Notes: generated by a model not told the origin, from the letters alone. DNA of 64,000 bases from Limnanthes douglasii subsp. nivea (GCA_036936605.1 JAUPFV010000001.1:322922250-322986249); one strand, 5' to 3'; shown: positions 46,471-59,400, counted from the first letter of the stretch. Translations and numbers: made by a program.

Positions 46471-49400
46471 CTAATCAAGATATAATTTCAGATGCTCGAT
46501 ATTCCACGGTAGCCTTAGGAGTTGTCCGAGACGGTTCTGTAGGCGGTACGTCCCGCTCCTGACTCTTTCGACTATTTCGTAAGGTCCCTCCCAGTTTGGT
46601 GCGAGTTTTCCGAGGCTCTTGTCTTTGGTGTGTAGAAAAACCCGTCGCAGAACCTTGTCTCCGACCTTAAACTCCCGACGACGGACTTTGGTGGCATACC
46701 GACTCCTCATTAAAGTCTGGTAGTGCAAAGAGTTTAAATGGGCGTGGTGGCGCTTTTCGTCAATGAGGTCGAGCTCTAGCCGTCGGGTAGCATCATTCGC
46801 CTCCGGCTGATAAGTGCCGACCCTGAAAGAGGGAAAAATGGATTCCGCGGGGGTGACCGCGTCCATGCCATACACCAAGGCAAAGGGTGATTCCTGGGTT
46901 GTCGTGCGGGGTGTCGTTCTGTAAGCCCATAACACTTCCTGTAAGTAGTCGGGCCACTTGCCAGCCTTTCCCTCGAGATTCTTCCTGAGGCCATCCAGAA
47001 CGGTTCGATTCGTGACTTCGACCTGGCCGTTCGCTTGCGGGTGAAAAGGAGCAGAGAAACACTATCGGATATTATGTGTGGTGCAGAACGCTTTCATTTC
47101 CGCGCTATCAAACTGTGGTCCGTTGTCCATGGTTAACCGCTGCGGCACCCCGAACCTACAACAAATGTTCGCCCAGATAAATTTGATAATGTCCTTGGTT
47201 TTTGTGGCTGACAAGGGCTCAGCCTCGATCCATTTTGAAAAATAGTCGACCGCGACGACGATCGTTTGCCTTCCTCCCGATGCCATGGGTAACGGCCCGA
47301 CGAGGTCGATTCCCCATCGGTCAAAGGGTAACCCTTCGGATATAGATTCCAGAGGCGTTGCGGGTATGTTGATCGCATTCCCGAACCTTTGACACGTATC
47401 ACAAGTTTTCACCATGAGTTTTGCGTCTGCTGTTATTGTAGGCCAATAGAATCCTGCGAGGAAAACTCTTCTAATCAAAGCCTTGTATCCGCAGTGCGCC
47501 GCGCCCTCCCCGTCGTGTAGCTCGGACAAAATTACTTGGGATTCATCGAAACCTAAACATCGAAGCAGAGGCCGGCTAAAGGATCTTTTGTACAGCACAT
47601 CCCCCAAAAGAACGTATCCCCGCGCCTTGTTGCGCAATTTTCGAGCCGAGGCCGCATCGTCGGGGAGCCGACCTCCAGCTAAAAACGCGATGATATTCTG
47701 CCGCCAATCTGAATTCGCCACTGGAGAGATCTGGCACGCAATTTCGGGTCGGTTATCAAGTTCATGCCTTTTAACAATGGACGGACTCTCTTGCTCTATT
47801 ACCCAAGGATAACTGGTCGAGCAGGAAACTGTCGCCAAAGAGTCTGCCGTCATATTTTCACTTCGGTTGACATGCTCGTACGTGATCTTGTCGAAAGAAG
47901 CAGCCAAAATTCTCAAGGCCGCTAAGTACTGCACTAGGTGTTCCTTCCGAGCCTCCGCAATCCCCGAGGCTTGGTTTATCAAAAGTTGGGAGTCGCTTAC
48001 AAGGCGCACTTGTCTCGCCCCGCAGACTTGCGCCAATCGTAAACCAGCCAAAGCCGCTTCATATTCTGCTTCATTGTTTGACGTGTGAAAGCCAAATCGG
48101 ATGGCCTGGAACATGCTCAAACCCGAAGGAGTAACAATTTGAACTCCCGCGCCACAACCGCTAACGTTGGCTCCTCCATCGGTGCGGATAGTCCATTCGC
48201 CCTCCGCGGTCTCTTGCGAGGGTGTTTCTTGTTCGGGTCGGTCGGAGTGAAATTCGACCAAAAAATCGGCCAAGGCCTGACCCTTGATCGCGGTTCGGGG
48301 CTCGAATTCAATGTCGAAATCCCCCAGCTCTACCGACCACTTGGCTATTCTCCCGGACATATCTGGTCGTTGAAAAACGTATTTTAGTGGAAATGACGTG
48401 CGAACGACAATGTGGTGCGCTTGGAAGTACGGGCGCATCTTCCTCGCAGCCGTTACCAGAGCCAACGCCATTTTTTCGAGCTTTAAGTATCGAGTTTCGG
48501 TGTCAAGCAGACTTTTGCTTACATAGTATACAGCTGTCAGAGCTGGCCCTGATTCGCTGACCAGAGCTGCACTGACCGCGTAATCCGTAACCGCAACGTA
48601 GAGGAACAGAGTTTCGTGCGCAATGGGCTTGGTCAGACGGTTCGGGGACGATAGATACTCTTTGATCCCCAAAAATGCCTTGTCGCATTCATCAGTCCAA
48701 ACGAAATTTTTTACCTGTCGAAGGACCTGAAAAAACGGAGCACATTTGTCAGACGATCGAGAGATGAAACGATTCAACGCGGCTAATCGCCCAGTCAATA
48801 TCTGAACTTCTTTTACACTCCGAGGAGGAGTCATGTCGGCTAGGGCTCGGAGTTGGACAGGGTCGGCTTCGATGCCCTTCTCACTGACAAGGAACCCCAA
48901 AAATTTCCCTGACCGAACACCAAAAGAACACTTCTCCGGGTTTAGCTTAAGATTTACCCTTCGTAAGTTATCAAAAGCCTCCCTGAGATCGGTAAGGTGA
49001 TCCACATCGGTCCCACTTTTGACCAACATTTCATCGATGTAGACCTCCATATTTCTCCCGATCTGGCCTTCAAACGTCCGGTTAACCAGTCTTTGGTATG
49101 TCGCGCCCGCGTTCTTTAGTCCGAAAGGCATTACTTTGTAGCAATATAGCCCTCGACCCGTGATGAATGTGGTATTCTCCTGATCTGCGGGGTGCAGCTT
49201 AATTTGATTATAACCGGCATAGGCGTCCATAAAAGATAGTAGTTTGTTACCCGAAGTTGAATCCACCAGTTGATCGATCCGTGGCATGGGGAAAGGGTCC
49301 TTCGGGCACGCCCGATTGAGATCGGTAAAATCTACACACATCCTCCATTTCCCGCTTTTTTTTTGACAAGAACGGGGTTAGATATCCACAAAGGGTATCG

Positions 49401-49769
49401 CGCTTCTACGATATGTCCGATGCCGGTCATTCTTTCGACTTCCCGCAGAATTACCTCCGCTTTTTCGGGAGAGAAAGCCTGACGCTTCTGAATTATCGGT
49501 CTAACGTTCCTATTTATGGTCAACTTATGAATCGCAAACGACTCGGGTACTCCCGTAACGTCCCCGGAACACCATGCGAACAAATCAAGATTCTCTCGGA
49601 GTAAAGCCAGCATCTGTTCCCTTAAAGTCGGTAACATATCCACACCGACCCGCAGACCTTTCCCAGTTGCAAAATGATGCAGCTCACACTCTTCGTCTGT
49701 TGTCAAAAGGCTTGGGGCCTCCCGAGGGTCGTCCACCGGCTGCGATCCTGGGGAGCTCTCCCTTAATTG
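46471..49769 (-). pseudogene. pol: Element D pol, broken
   Basis: Domain order is as in element A: RT, RNase H, archaeal RNase H (RTDGGANVSGCGAG, NNEAEYEAALAGLRLA), and integrase with CDTCQRF, WGIDLVGP and MDNGPQF. Breaks: a frameshift in an A9 run at about 49356-49364, and a TAG at 47062-47064 before the last integrase acidic residue. The RT active site reads YIDE (Glu codon at 49030-49032) where A and C have YIDD; the second Asp is needed for catalysis. It follows gag-protease in frame after UAG. Confidence 0.9.
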
Positions 49770-49775
49770 CTATGC
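49763..49775 (-). promoter_or_regulatory. Element D gag-protease/pol UAG readthrough context
   Basis: The minus strand reads GCA TAG CAA TTA, with the stop at 49770-49772 and both frames equal. CAATTA after UAG is a perfect CARYYA, the tobamovirus-type readthrough context. Function is inferred. Confidence 0.78.
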
Positions 49776-52400
49776 CTGGGAGGGGAACATCTCTTGGTCT
49801 TTCTTGGGTGCCAACGCAGCTCGGTAACACTCCCGGGCCGTTTTCTGGCTGCTTCGCACTACTCCGATGTTATTTCCAACCACATACTTTACGCACTGAT
49901 GTATGGTGGAAGTCACCGCATGCATGCGCGATATCCAAGATCGTCCCAGAATAGCATTGTGCGAGGCCGGCGCGTCGACTACTATAAATAGCACCGTGAC
50001 CTCTTTTTTAAACGGGCCGCGGCCTAGCTGCACCACACCCTCGAACTCTCCGACGACGTCTGCTGCCGTTCCTGTAAACCCGCGCTCGAGTACTGGTCGT
50101 GTTCGGAATTTGGCAAAAGTTGAAGCGAAGATGATATTGGCTGAGCTCCCGGTATCTACCAAGATTCGCCGAACCTCTTCTCCCGCGATCGCTGCTCCGA
50201 TCACAATAGCATCCTCATGAGGCCCGGCTAAGTCCCTCATATCGTCATCGTCAAAATGCAAAATTGGTGAAGGGGTACTTCTAGTTTGGAAGCAAGTTCT
50301 GGCTTCCAGCTGGGTGGTTAGGTTAACGATGTGTCTCTTCCTGGAGGAGTGCGTTATTCCCGCCATCGAATCCCCCCCGAAGATGGTCAGGGATTCGAAT
50401 AGATCGCGCAGGCCTTGTACCTTACCGACGCGCCCGCCAATTTTTTCATCAACAACTCTGATATCGTCGGGATGCGGAGTTGGGGAAAGGATACGTCTGG
50501 TTTGGAAGCAAGCTCGGCTTCCCGTGCCAGAGGACTGGTCAATTTTTTCATCAACAACTCGCTCCTCCCTGAATGCACGCGGGCTTCCCATCATAGATTC
50601 TCCCCCGAAGGCTACCAATGATTCAAACATTTCACAGAGACCGAGCACAACGTTGGTGCTTTCTCCCGCATCCTCCTCAATAACCCCGATGATGTTACGG
50701 TTGGCCTCGGGATCGAGGTATTCAATCGAAACGTCGAAACGATCGGTAACTTCTGAAATTGCCATGGTCGTTTCTGGCTTCGGTACGATAACCACCTCCT
50801 TAGAGGCCGTTGCAAGTTGGGCCTTCTTGACGTACTCCAACAGATTCCCATGTTCAATAAGCATCTGTATTTCCTTCTTCAAGGCTATACAATCCTTCGT
50901 GTCATGACCGACGTCCTCATGGTAACGACAATAGTGGTTATTCCTTTGCTCCCGAGGCGTCGGGATAGGAAAAGGCTTTCGGTACATCCCGCTCCTCTTG
51001 GTCTTTTCGTAGATTGACGACACGCACTCTGTGAGGTCCGCAAAGTAGGCCGGTCGTATCCATTTGTTGGACATAGGTCGGGAAGTTGCCTGCCCATTTT
51101 GTCTTGGCCTAAGACCGGTCGGGGCGGGAGATTTAGTGACCGACGGCATGACCGGAGGTATCGTGCTAATTGGTTGGGCTACCCGAGCCTGGTCTGGTCT
51201 GGAACCCTGCTTTATCACGACCGATGCTTGGGCGCTCTGTTGGATCTGTGCCGCCACCTCGGAAGCTTCCGTTTCTTCGATTAGTATCTGCTTTTCTATT
51301 TGTGCCAATAATGCAGAAAAAGTGAACGCCTGCTTCTTCGTGACTGCCTGCTTCATTGGCCCTGGGAGCAGGCCTAATCGAAACGCCGTTAGGGCCACGT
51401 TCTCTTCACAATGTTCCAGATCGGTCTTCGCATCGATGAACCGCCTGGTATAGTTTTTTAGGCTTTCCCCTAGCTTCTGTCGACAGTTCATGATAGTGTC
51501 TCCATTAGCACGGAAACTCTTACTTCCTACGAAGTGCTGCCTAAACATTGCCCAGAAAGTCCCGAAGTTCCTGATGCACCCCTGCGGCAATCGGTTGTAC
51601 CATTTCGAAGCCCTATCTTTGAATGTCATAGAAAAAGCCCTACATAAGAGCTTATCATCGTTGTCGAAACTCAGCATAAAGTTCTTAAAGGCTTCCAAAT
51701 GGTTGTCCGGATCCGTTTTCCCGTCGTATTTTTCCAGTTTAGAAATGTCGAAACGCCTCGGGAGCGGTCCCGCTAATATCTCATCAGATAACGGGGAGGC
51801 TCTCCAGTTGACTCCGAGCTCAAAAGCTCCTCCCCCAAGACCCTCGGTCCTGATTTCATAGAGTCCCTCGGTTCTTGGGCCGACGAACTGGCTGCTTGTT
51901 CGGTATCCATGGTTTTGGCTGTTCGTCGGTTGCCAAGGAATTGGTGGCAACATTTCTCGCTCTCCGCGGCTGGCGACGTGCGTTCCTTCCTTTTCAAAGG
52001 ACACAGGGGTCAGCTTATCGGTGCCGCCCTTTTTGTACCGCGAAGGGTCTGCCCTGGACCCTCGAATGCGCTGGGACCGATTCTTTCGCGTCCGTTGGGC
52101 TCTCTCCCGGCGCAGGTACTCCTCGCCGGACGAATCGTCTGAGGGATAGTCCGACGTCATGGCCCGATGGGTGTCTGGGTTCCGACGAACCTTGACGGCC
52201 TCTTCGTCATCGGGAGGTGAATCTCGGTAGTACCTGATAGGTCGGACCTCCACCCGCGAAGCTTGGCCGCGACCAGCCGCTCCCCGATCGTCCAGGGCGG
52301 GTTCTTTGCCCTTCCCCTCACGAACCCTTTTCTCGTCCAGTGCCCGCTCTCGCTCCTCTTCTAACCGGGCAATATCTTCGAGCAGCTGCTTTCGGGTCAT
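49770..52400 (-). CDS. gag-pro: Element D gag-protease, 876 aa (intact)
   Basis: A charged N-terminus (MTRKQLLEDIARLEEE) leads to the gag domain (ISKLEKYDGKTDPDNHLE, RAFSMTFKDRASKWYNRLPQ), a CHHC zinc-knuckle-like motif (CRYHEDVGHDTKDC), and the protease with LVDTGSSANIIF. It is about 96 residues longer than in element C, mainly because the linker before the protease is duplicated (CFQTRRILSPTP and CFQTRSTPSPIL; two FESL...FGG blocks). Gag builds the particle and protease processes the polyprotein. It is the only full frame of this family here. Confidence 0.92.
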   Translation of the reverse strand: MTRKQLLEDIARLEEERERALDEKRVREGKGKEPALDDRGAAGRGQASRVEVRPIRYYRDSPPDDEEAVKVRRNPDTHRAMTSDYPSDDSSGEEYLRRERAQRTRKNRSQRIRGSRADPSRYKKGGTDKLTPVSFEKEGTHVASRGEREMLPPIPWQPTNSQNHGYRTSSQFVGPRTEGLYEIRTEGLGGGAFELGVNWRASPLSDEILAGPLPRRFDISKLEKYDGKTDPDNHLEAFKNFMLSFDNDDKLLCRAFSMTFKDRASKWYNRLPQGCIRNFGTFWAMFRQHFVGSKSFRANGDTIMNCRQKLGESLKNYTRRFIDAKTDLEHCEENVALTAFRLGLLPGPMKQAVTKKQAFTFSALLAQIEKQILIEETEASEVAAQIQQSAQASVVIKQGSRPDQARVAQPISTIPPVMPSVTKSPAPTGLRPRQNGQATSRPMSNKWIRPAYFADLTECVSSIYEKTKRSGMYRKPFPIPTPREQRNNHYCRYHEDVGHDTKDCIALKKEIQMLIEHGNLLEYVKKAQLATASKEVVIVPKPETTMAISEVTDRFDVSIEYLDPEANRNIIGVIEEDAGESTNVVLGLCEMFESLVAFGGESMMGSPRAFREERVVDEKIDQSSGTGSRACFQTRRILSPTPHPDDIRVVDEKIGGRVGKVQGLRDLFESLTIFGGDSMAGITHSSRKRHIVNLTTQLEARTCFQTRSTPSPILHFDDDDMRDLAGPHEDAIVIGAAIAGEEVRRILVDTGSSANIIFASTFAKFRTRPVLERGFTGTAADVVGEFEGVVQLGRGPFKKEVTVLFIVVDAPASHNAILGRSWISRMHAVTSTIHQCVKYVVGNNIGVVRSSQKTARECYRAALAPKKDQEMFPSQA

Positions 52401-52577
52401 AATCAGGGTCGACCGCTTATCCCGACCGCCGTTCCACTCCCGACCGGGAGCTCCCGCGTCTTCCGACCCAGCAGCGGCTCAGACGACCTCCCTACCGTCC
52501 CTCTCTGTCGCCGCTTCGTTATTCATCCCGTACAGTGTGATTTTCAAAGAGCAGAAGATTCCTTTTCGGTATCACTG

Positions 52578-52595
52578 TTCCCACAGACGGCGCCA
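52578..52595 (-). other. Element D primer binding site
   Basis: The minus strand reads TGGCGCCGTCTGTGGGAA, one base from the 5' LTR end. I do not assign the tRNA. Confidence 0.8.
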
Positions 52596-52596
52596 A

Positions 52597-52926
52597 TGAT
52601 GAGTGAATAGCTGTCAAAAGAATGTATTTAGGATCTTGGACCTGATATGACTAGAGAGAGAAAGTATAGAGAGATAAAGTAGAATCTGAGAAAGTAATAT
52701 TCAATACCCCTTTTTTGGGCAAGTGGGTCATCCTTTTATAGTAAAATAAGGCGGACCCATTTAACCTATTAGTGGGCCGTTCATTGCATTTCAATGAAGC
52801 CCTTCTTATTATTACATTGTTGTAAATTAGTCCTTGAAGAACTTTAAATACCCGATTAATCCCATCAACTATTATCTACTGTATTTTTACCCCTATCGCT
52901 TGGGTCGGCGGATTCCGCCCTCATCA
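52597..52926 (-). repeat. Element D right LTR (5' LTR)
   Basis: 330 bp. The minus strand has TTTTACTATAAAAGGA (about 52731-52746) as TATA box for gag-pol RNA. Confidence 0.93.
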
Positions 52927-53030
52927 ACTATAAATTCCATTTGTCTTTCACAATCTCATTTTCACTTTTACTTTGCCATTTCACTCAAAACTTCATCTCT
53001 CTAAAACTTCAAACTTTCCTTAGTTGTTTT

Positions 53031-55990
53031 ATGTTCACAGCAAGAACAGCTCTAATCAAGGGTGGCTGGCTCAATCTTTCAGAACTAGAGAAAGCTCAAA
53101 GGGTTGAAAAAGAGAAAAGACTTGCAGCAGGGCTTCCAGCATCGCCAGTTGAGAAATCAGCCCCTTCAATCGAAGAGTCTGATAGAGGTTCGTCTTCTTC
53201 GAAAGGTACAAAACCTAGAAAACTCTTTCGATCAACACTTTCTCCCATCGTATCTGACTCTTCAGTTCAAGAGTCGATCCCTATCGTTGAACCGGGGGTC
53301 ACTGTTACAAGTGTCAGGAAGAAATCCACTTTTATTGCTATGGGGTCCGACTCCGACCATTCTCCAGACAAACTGATTATAAAAAGACCAAGCAGATTGG
53401 TTAAGGGACTCTCTTCAAAAAATACCAGCGAGTCAGGGTCCGGGGCAGCTGTTAGGACTCTCCGGGAAAGGCCGGTTGGTCCGGAGGCTAGCGGTCCACT
53501 ACCTCCCAAGGACACCTCGACCTCAGAAACTCAAACTGAGGCGAGAACTCAAAAACATACATCTAGCCAACAGTCCGGAGGATCAGCTGTGCCAAGCTTC
53601 ATCCCTCCCCGGGCTGTTTCTGCAGAAGCTCCCCCAACAGTAATGGAGGAGAGGATGGAATACTCCACTGAGGAGGTCAGGTTTGAGTCTGAGTCTTCCG
53701 GACAAGCTGAAACTGCTATAGTTGTTGCCAAGAAAGGCAAAGAGGACTTGTATCTGAGGCGTCCGGATCTGCCGGAGAGCCTTGAAGGGAGAGTTGGGCC
53801 CTGCTTTCACAAGGTAGAATTTAAGTATCTTTTGTCTTTGTTAAAAACCAAATACACGTTTATTCATACTAGAGACTTGGGACGGCTTCGCACTAAGTGG
53901 GGGATCCCTGAAAACGTAAAGATCTGAATTCCCATCGATCCGGAGACCCCGATGGATTGCAAGAGAAACGAGATAGTCTTCTTTACGGAGCTACTCAATT
54001 GGGGACTCAGGTTCCCATTGGATCCAGAGATAGTGCGCTATTTCCATTTAGTCAAGCTATGTCCATCACAGCTGAGCCCCAACGGATGGTACACCTTGAT
54101 GTCATGCATTATGGCATCTAGGTTGTCCGGAATTCCTCTTCCAATGGAAGAGTTCGCCGCTGTTGCTAGTCTGTGCAAACACCACCAATTCCCTTTTTAT
54201 CACTTTAATATGGGGAACAATCTGAAAGCCGTCGATGATCTCCTGGAGTCGGAGAATAAATGGAGGAGCCAGTTCTTGTTTATAAGTGGCTCATGGGAGA
54301 ATGGTAAGAAGATTAAGGTTGGGGAGAATCCTAGCCTTCTTCGAAGTAGATGGAGAAGCGATCGTAAGTTCTTTCCTTAAGTTTCTGTTCGAATCTTCCC
54401 TTCTTTAAGCTTTCACTAACTAGTTATTCTTTTGTTTTGTTAGAACTGCCAAAAGAGTTCGGAGACTATCTGAAAGCCGGACAGGTCACCTGTGGCAAGA
54501 TAAATGCATGGGCCGCAGAGAACTGGGAGAACCTGTTTCACAAGGCTTTCACTTCGGGGAACTTGGCGAGATCTCACCTGTGGAACACCACAGGTCGAAG
54601 GGATTTAACATGGGAGGAGTTCTCCACCCCTCCTGATGATGACATAGTGCTGAGAAGGTCTCATGAGCTAGATGGGACCCTTTTCCTTCCTGCCCGGGCC
54701 AAAGCCCCAAGTAAAATGAAGGGCCAGAAGAAGAAAGGGAGGAAAACAGCAGCGGATACGGAGAAAAAGGCTCCAACTGACACAGAGGTGCCAGTCCCGG
54801 CTCAAGTTGATGCAAACCTTCTTCAGGTGGTAGAAGTGGAAAGTAAGAAACACGGAGAGACTCCCTCAAAACCTTCAAGGGCCTCCAAACGAACTCGCAA
54901 GCAAATAAGCGATAGTGCTGACAGAGAGGTAAAAAAGAAGAAGACTTCTCAAGAAGAAGAGTTTGCTCTCCGGGATCCGGAGCCCACTTTCCCAATTGAT
55001 CCAACGTTGGCTGAAGAGATCCCAGAGAATCTTAACGAAGGGATTCCAAGGGAACTCCATACTGATGAGATTGAAAGGGGAGAGATTAATATGGACGAAG
55101 TGGATGTCACCGGCCTGGGTCCTCTAGGTGATTACTTTCTTGGTCTATCAAGAGATGAGTTTGCTGGGCCATATGTTCCCCCAAGCAGCTCCAACACAGT
55201 AAACTTTAATGGCAGGACTTTCTTGGTTTCCAGCGAAAGGGACGTTATAGCTCATTCCCTCCTTAGCAACGTGCAACCAGTACTTACCTTGGAAAGGCAG
55301 GTCCGGAGTCAGGCAGAGTCCATCAAAGAACTTAAGTCTGAGAAGGAGTCACTGTCCGAAGACCTCAAGACTGCCACTACTAAGGTCGACTTGCTCAAGG
55401 AGTCGAACGAACAGCTGAAGAAGAGTCAAAATGAAAGCAACACAAAAGTTGCTTCTTTAGAGAAAACCCTAGAAGATCTCCGGGCTAAGCTGTCCGAGTT
55501 GGAGAAGGACTTGAAAACCTCAAAAGATGAGACTGCAGCAAAAGAGAAGCTTGTCACCAATCTGACTACTGACAAACTTGCTTTAGAGAATGCAGTGACT
55601 CAGGTTGTTGACGAGAAAGCTGCTCTGGTGAAGGATCAAGAGGCCATGATCAAGGCCAAAATCAACGCTTATGCCAGGGAGATGATACGGAGTGAGGAAT
55701 TATTGATTGAAAAGGTGAAGTCCGACATGGTCCTCCTATTTCACGAGAAGTTCCCGAAGAGGAGACTTGGGGACTTATGGCGTTACGTGGATGACGATGA
55801 TCACCCATATTGGACCATGGTTGATGAAGGGTACACTGATATATCCTCATCTGGTGACGAGGAGGAAACCGGAGAGAGTCCGGGTGAAGAAGAGGCTGAC
55901 CCCAAAGGCAAGAAGGTCATTGAGGAAAAAAGCGATATCAAGACCAAGGGAACAGATGAGGGTGAGCCATCTTCAAAGGCTCCACCTTAG
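53031..55990 (+). pseudogene. Element C antisense gene, one nonsense codon
   Basis: Exons 53031-54363 and 54444-55990 have exactly the lengths of the element A gene (1333 and 1547 bp). A TGA at 53925-53927 replaces the CGA of A, just before the conserved domain. The rest of the frame is open. The promoter is separated by element D. Any product would be a 298-residue N-terminal piece. Confidence 0.9.
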
Positions 55991-56453
55991 TTGGTAATTT
56001 GTTTTGTTTACTTTTTGTTCGAACCAAAGTCCTTGGAAGGCCAAGGCACCTTTTTTGTGATGCTGTCCGTTTTAACCGGACAGATTTTTGTATTGTGCTC
56101 AAACTTGTTTAAAAAGTCCTTGGAAGGCCAAGGCAACCTTAAGTTTATTGAATGAACGTTTTATCTTGCACAACCTTTCTCTTATTCCATAGTCTGTTTA
56201 AATATCTTGGAGTTTAAGTAATTTCGAGTTATCGTGTTGTGGAAGTGTTTAGTTTCTCTGGCTAGAATTTAAGTAGCCCTTAGATCTTTCAGTCCGGGTA
56301 GTATGGCAATCAACAGAATTTTGTAAAAACTTAGAAAATTGTTTAAAAAGGCTCCAAGTTTTATTGAAAGCTCTCCGTGGCGCCGAAGAGAGGAAGTGGT
56401 ATGCCCCCAAATATTTACATGGATGTTCAAACAAGTAAATATTTACATAAACT
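55991..56453. other. Element C convergent 3' region
   Basis: Same layout as 7451-7914: two AAGTCCTTGGAAGGCCAAGG copies flanking a CTGTCCG...CGGACAG hairpin. No gene. Confidence 0.6.
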
Positions 56454-59400
56454 TTATTCTAAGTACATTCGAAGGTGTTCAATATTCCAAGGGTGAGTTA
56501 AAACCCTGCCATTTTTGTCTTCCATCCAGTATGTGCCAGGCTTGATTCTTTCAACCACCGTATACGGACCCTCCCAAGTTGGGGCCAGCTTTCCGAAGAG
56601 CTTTTCCTTGGTATGCAAGAAAACTTTCCTCAACACTTTATCTCCTGGTTGAAAGTCCCTTCTTTTAACCTTAGAAGCAAACCTGCTTTTCATCAAGCCC
56701 TGATAGTGTACCATTCTAAGATGAGCTTTTACTCGCCTTTCTTCAATCAAATCAAGCTGATTTCTGATTGCTATTTCATTAGCCTGTCCGGAGAAGTTAT
56801 GAACACGAAAAGAGGGGAGTGTCTTTTCTATGGGAGCTACTGCATCCATCCCATAGACCAAGGCAAAAGGTGATTCTTGTGTGGCAGCCCCAGGCGTTGT
56901 CCGGTAGGCCCACAAGACTTCTTGTAAATAACTAGGCCACTTCCCAGCAGCCCCTTCCAAATTCTTCTTTAAACCAGACAGTATTGTTCTATTAGCCACC
57001 TCAACTTGCCCATTGGCCTGTGGGTGGAAAGGTGAAGAAAAGCAGTGTTGAATACCCCTTGAGGCACAGAAACTTTCCATTTCTCTGTTGTCAAACTATG
57101 GCCCATTGTCTGTTGTTATTCTCTGGGGGACACCAAATCTGCAACATATGTTGGATAGAATGAATTTTATAACAGCCTTTGATGTTGTTCCTGCTAAGGG
57201 GGCTGCTTCTATCCACTTCGAAAAGTAGTCAATGGCTACAATTATGGTTTTACGCCCTCCGGACGCCATAGGGAGAGGCCCAACTAAGTCCAATCCCCAT
57301 CGAGCAAAAGGAATAGGCTCAGAAATTGATTCCAAAGGAATAGCTGGTACATGAATTTCATTGTTGTACCTCTGGCATGGGTCACACCTTCTTACCAGCT
57401 CTTTAGCATCTTTCATTATTGATGGCCAATAATATCCGGAGAGAAGCACTCTTCTTGTTAATGCTTTAAATCCACAATGGGCTGATCCCTCACCATCATG
57501 CAATTCGGAGAGAACCATCTGTGACTCATGATCTCCTAAACAGCGTAGGAGAGGTTTGCTATAGGATTTCTTGTACAAGACCTCTCCAATCATGATGAAA
57601 CCACGAGCCTTGTGTTTTAAAGTTCTGGCTTGCGATTTATCCAAAGGTACGATGCCATCGGATAGATATTGTATAAGAGGAGACCTCCAATCCTGAGGCT
57701 TATTTACTTGTATTTCAAAGACTTCTTCTTTTTCCCCTTCATCAAGTTGAATAGAAGGACTTTCAAGTACATGGATCCATGGATAGGACTCCGTGTACGC
57801 TATTGTTGCCAACGAGTCTGCTAGCTCATTCTCTGCCCGGGGAATATGCTCATAGACAACAGCTTTAAACTTCATTGCCTCATTTTTCAAGAGAAGTAAA
57901 TATTTAATCAATTGTTCCTTTCTAGCTTCTGATAGGCCCAAGGCATGGTGGACAAGCAATTGGGAGTCGCTTAGCAGCTTGACCCTTTTTGCTCCACAGA
58001 TATAAGCCAATTTCAACCCAGCTATAGCTGCTTCGTATTCGGACTCGTTATTGGACGCCCTGAAAGCAAAACAAATAGCTTGGAACATGTTGTCCCCATA
58101 GGGGGAAGTAAGACATATTCATGCCCCAGATCCTATGGCACTAGATCCTCCATCTGTTCGGACAATCCACACTTTTTTGTCTTTTGAATCAGCAGGTTGT
58201 TCTGAGTCCCTATCAGAATGGAATTCGACCAGAAAATCAGCCACAGCTTGAGCTTTTACTGCTGTTCGAGGAGCAAAGTCTATGTCGAAGTCCCCCAACT
58301 CTACTGACCACTTTGTCATTCTGCTTGAAATGTCTGCTTTTTGAAGGACATTCTTTAAAGGAAAAGATGTCCGGACGATGATAGGATGAGCCTGAAAATA
58401 CGGCCTCATCTTTCTCGCAGCTATTACCAAGGCCAATGCTAGTTTTTCAAGTTTCAAGTAACGCCGTTCAGCATCAATCAGGCTTTTGCTGATGTAGTAT
58501 ACTGGGTGAGGATACCCATCAACCTCCCTTACTAGCACAGCACTGATGGCACAGCTTGAAACAGCCAAATACACAAAGAGAGTCTCCCCCTCGATTGGTT
58601 TAAACAAAGTCTTGGGAGAGGACAGATGCTTCTTAATCTCATTGAATGCCTCATCACACTGTGGCGTCCACTCAAACCCCTTTGCACCCTTCAAAGTTTG
58701 AAAGAAAGGAGTACACCTGTCCGAAGACCTTGAGATGAATCTGTTCAAGGCTGCTAACCTCCCCGTTAACCGCTGTACTTCTTTAATGTTTCGAGGAGGC
58801 TCCATTTGAAATAAAGCATTGAGTTGGTCCGGGTCGGGCTGTATTCCATGCTCACTTATAATATACCCTAAGAACTTCCCGGACTGCACTCCGAACACAC
58901 ATTTTTCAGGATTTAACTTTAAATTTACCTTGGCCAGGTTGGCAAAAGTCTCCTGGAGGTCGGACAAGTGCAACTGCTCATCCACACTTTTCACCATCAT
59001 ATCGTCAATGTAAACCTCCATATTTCTTCCAATTTGATCAGCAAATGCCTTATTGACTAACCTTTGATAAGTAGCCCCAGCATTTTTCAAACCAAAAGGC
59101 ATCACCTTGTAGCAGTGTAAACCTCTATCAGTAACAAAAGTGGTATGCTCTTGATCTCTTGGATCCACCTGGATCTGATTGTACCCGGAGAAAGCATCCA
59201 TGAAGGAGAGTAGCTTGTTCCCAGAAGTAGATTCTACCAGCTGATCTATCCGGGGAACCGGATACAAGTCTTTTGGGCAAGCTCGATTGAGATCTGTGAA
59301 GTCAATGCACATTCGCCATTTACCGTTTTTCTTTTTTACCAAGACTGGATTGGCAGTCCACAAAGGATACTGAGATTCTTTAATGTGCCCCATCTTTGTG

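Larger units (their letters stand above)
42058..52926 (-). mobile_element. Element D: second Tat-type family, nested in C
   Basis: 330-bp LTRs at 42058-42387 and 52597-52926 (TGATGAGTG...CTCATCA on the plus strand) look identical. The target-site duplication is ACTAT (42053-42057 and 52927-52931). Gene order equals that of A and C, but sequences are diverged and GC-richer. Gag-protease and the antisense gene are intact; pol has a frameshift, a UAG and an altered RT active site. A 90-bp tandem repeat lies between the antisense gene and pol. Confidence 0.95.
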
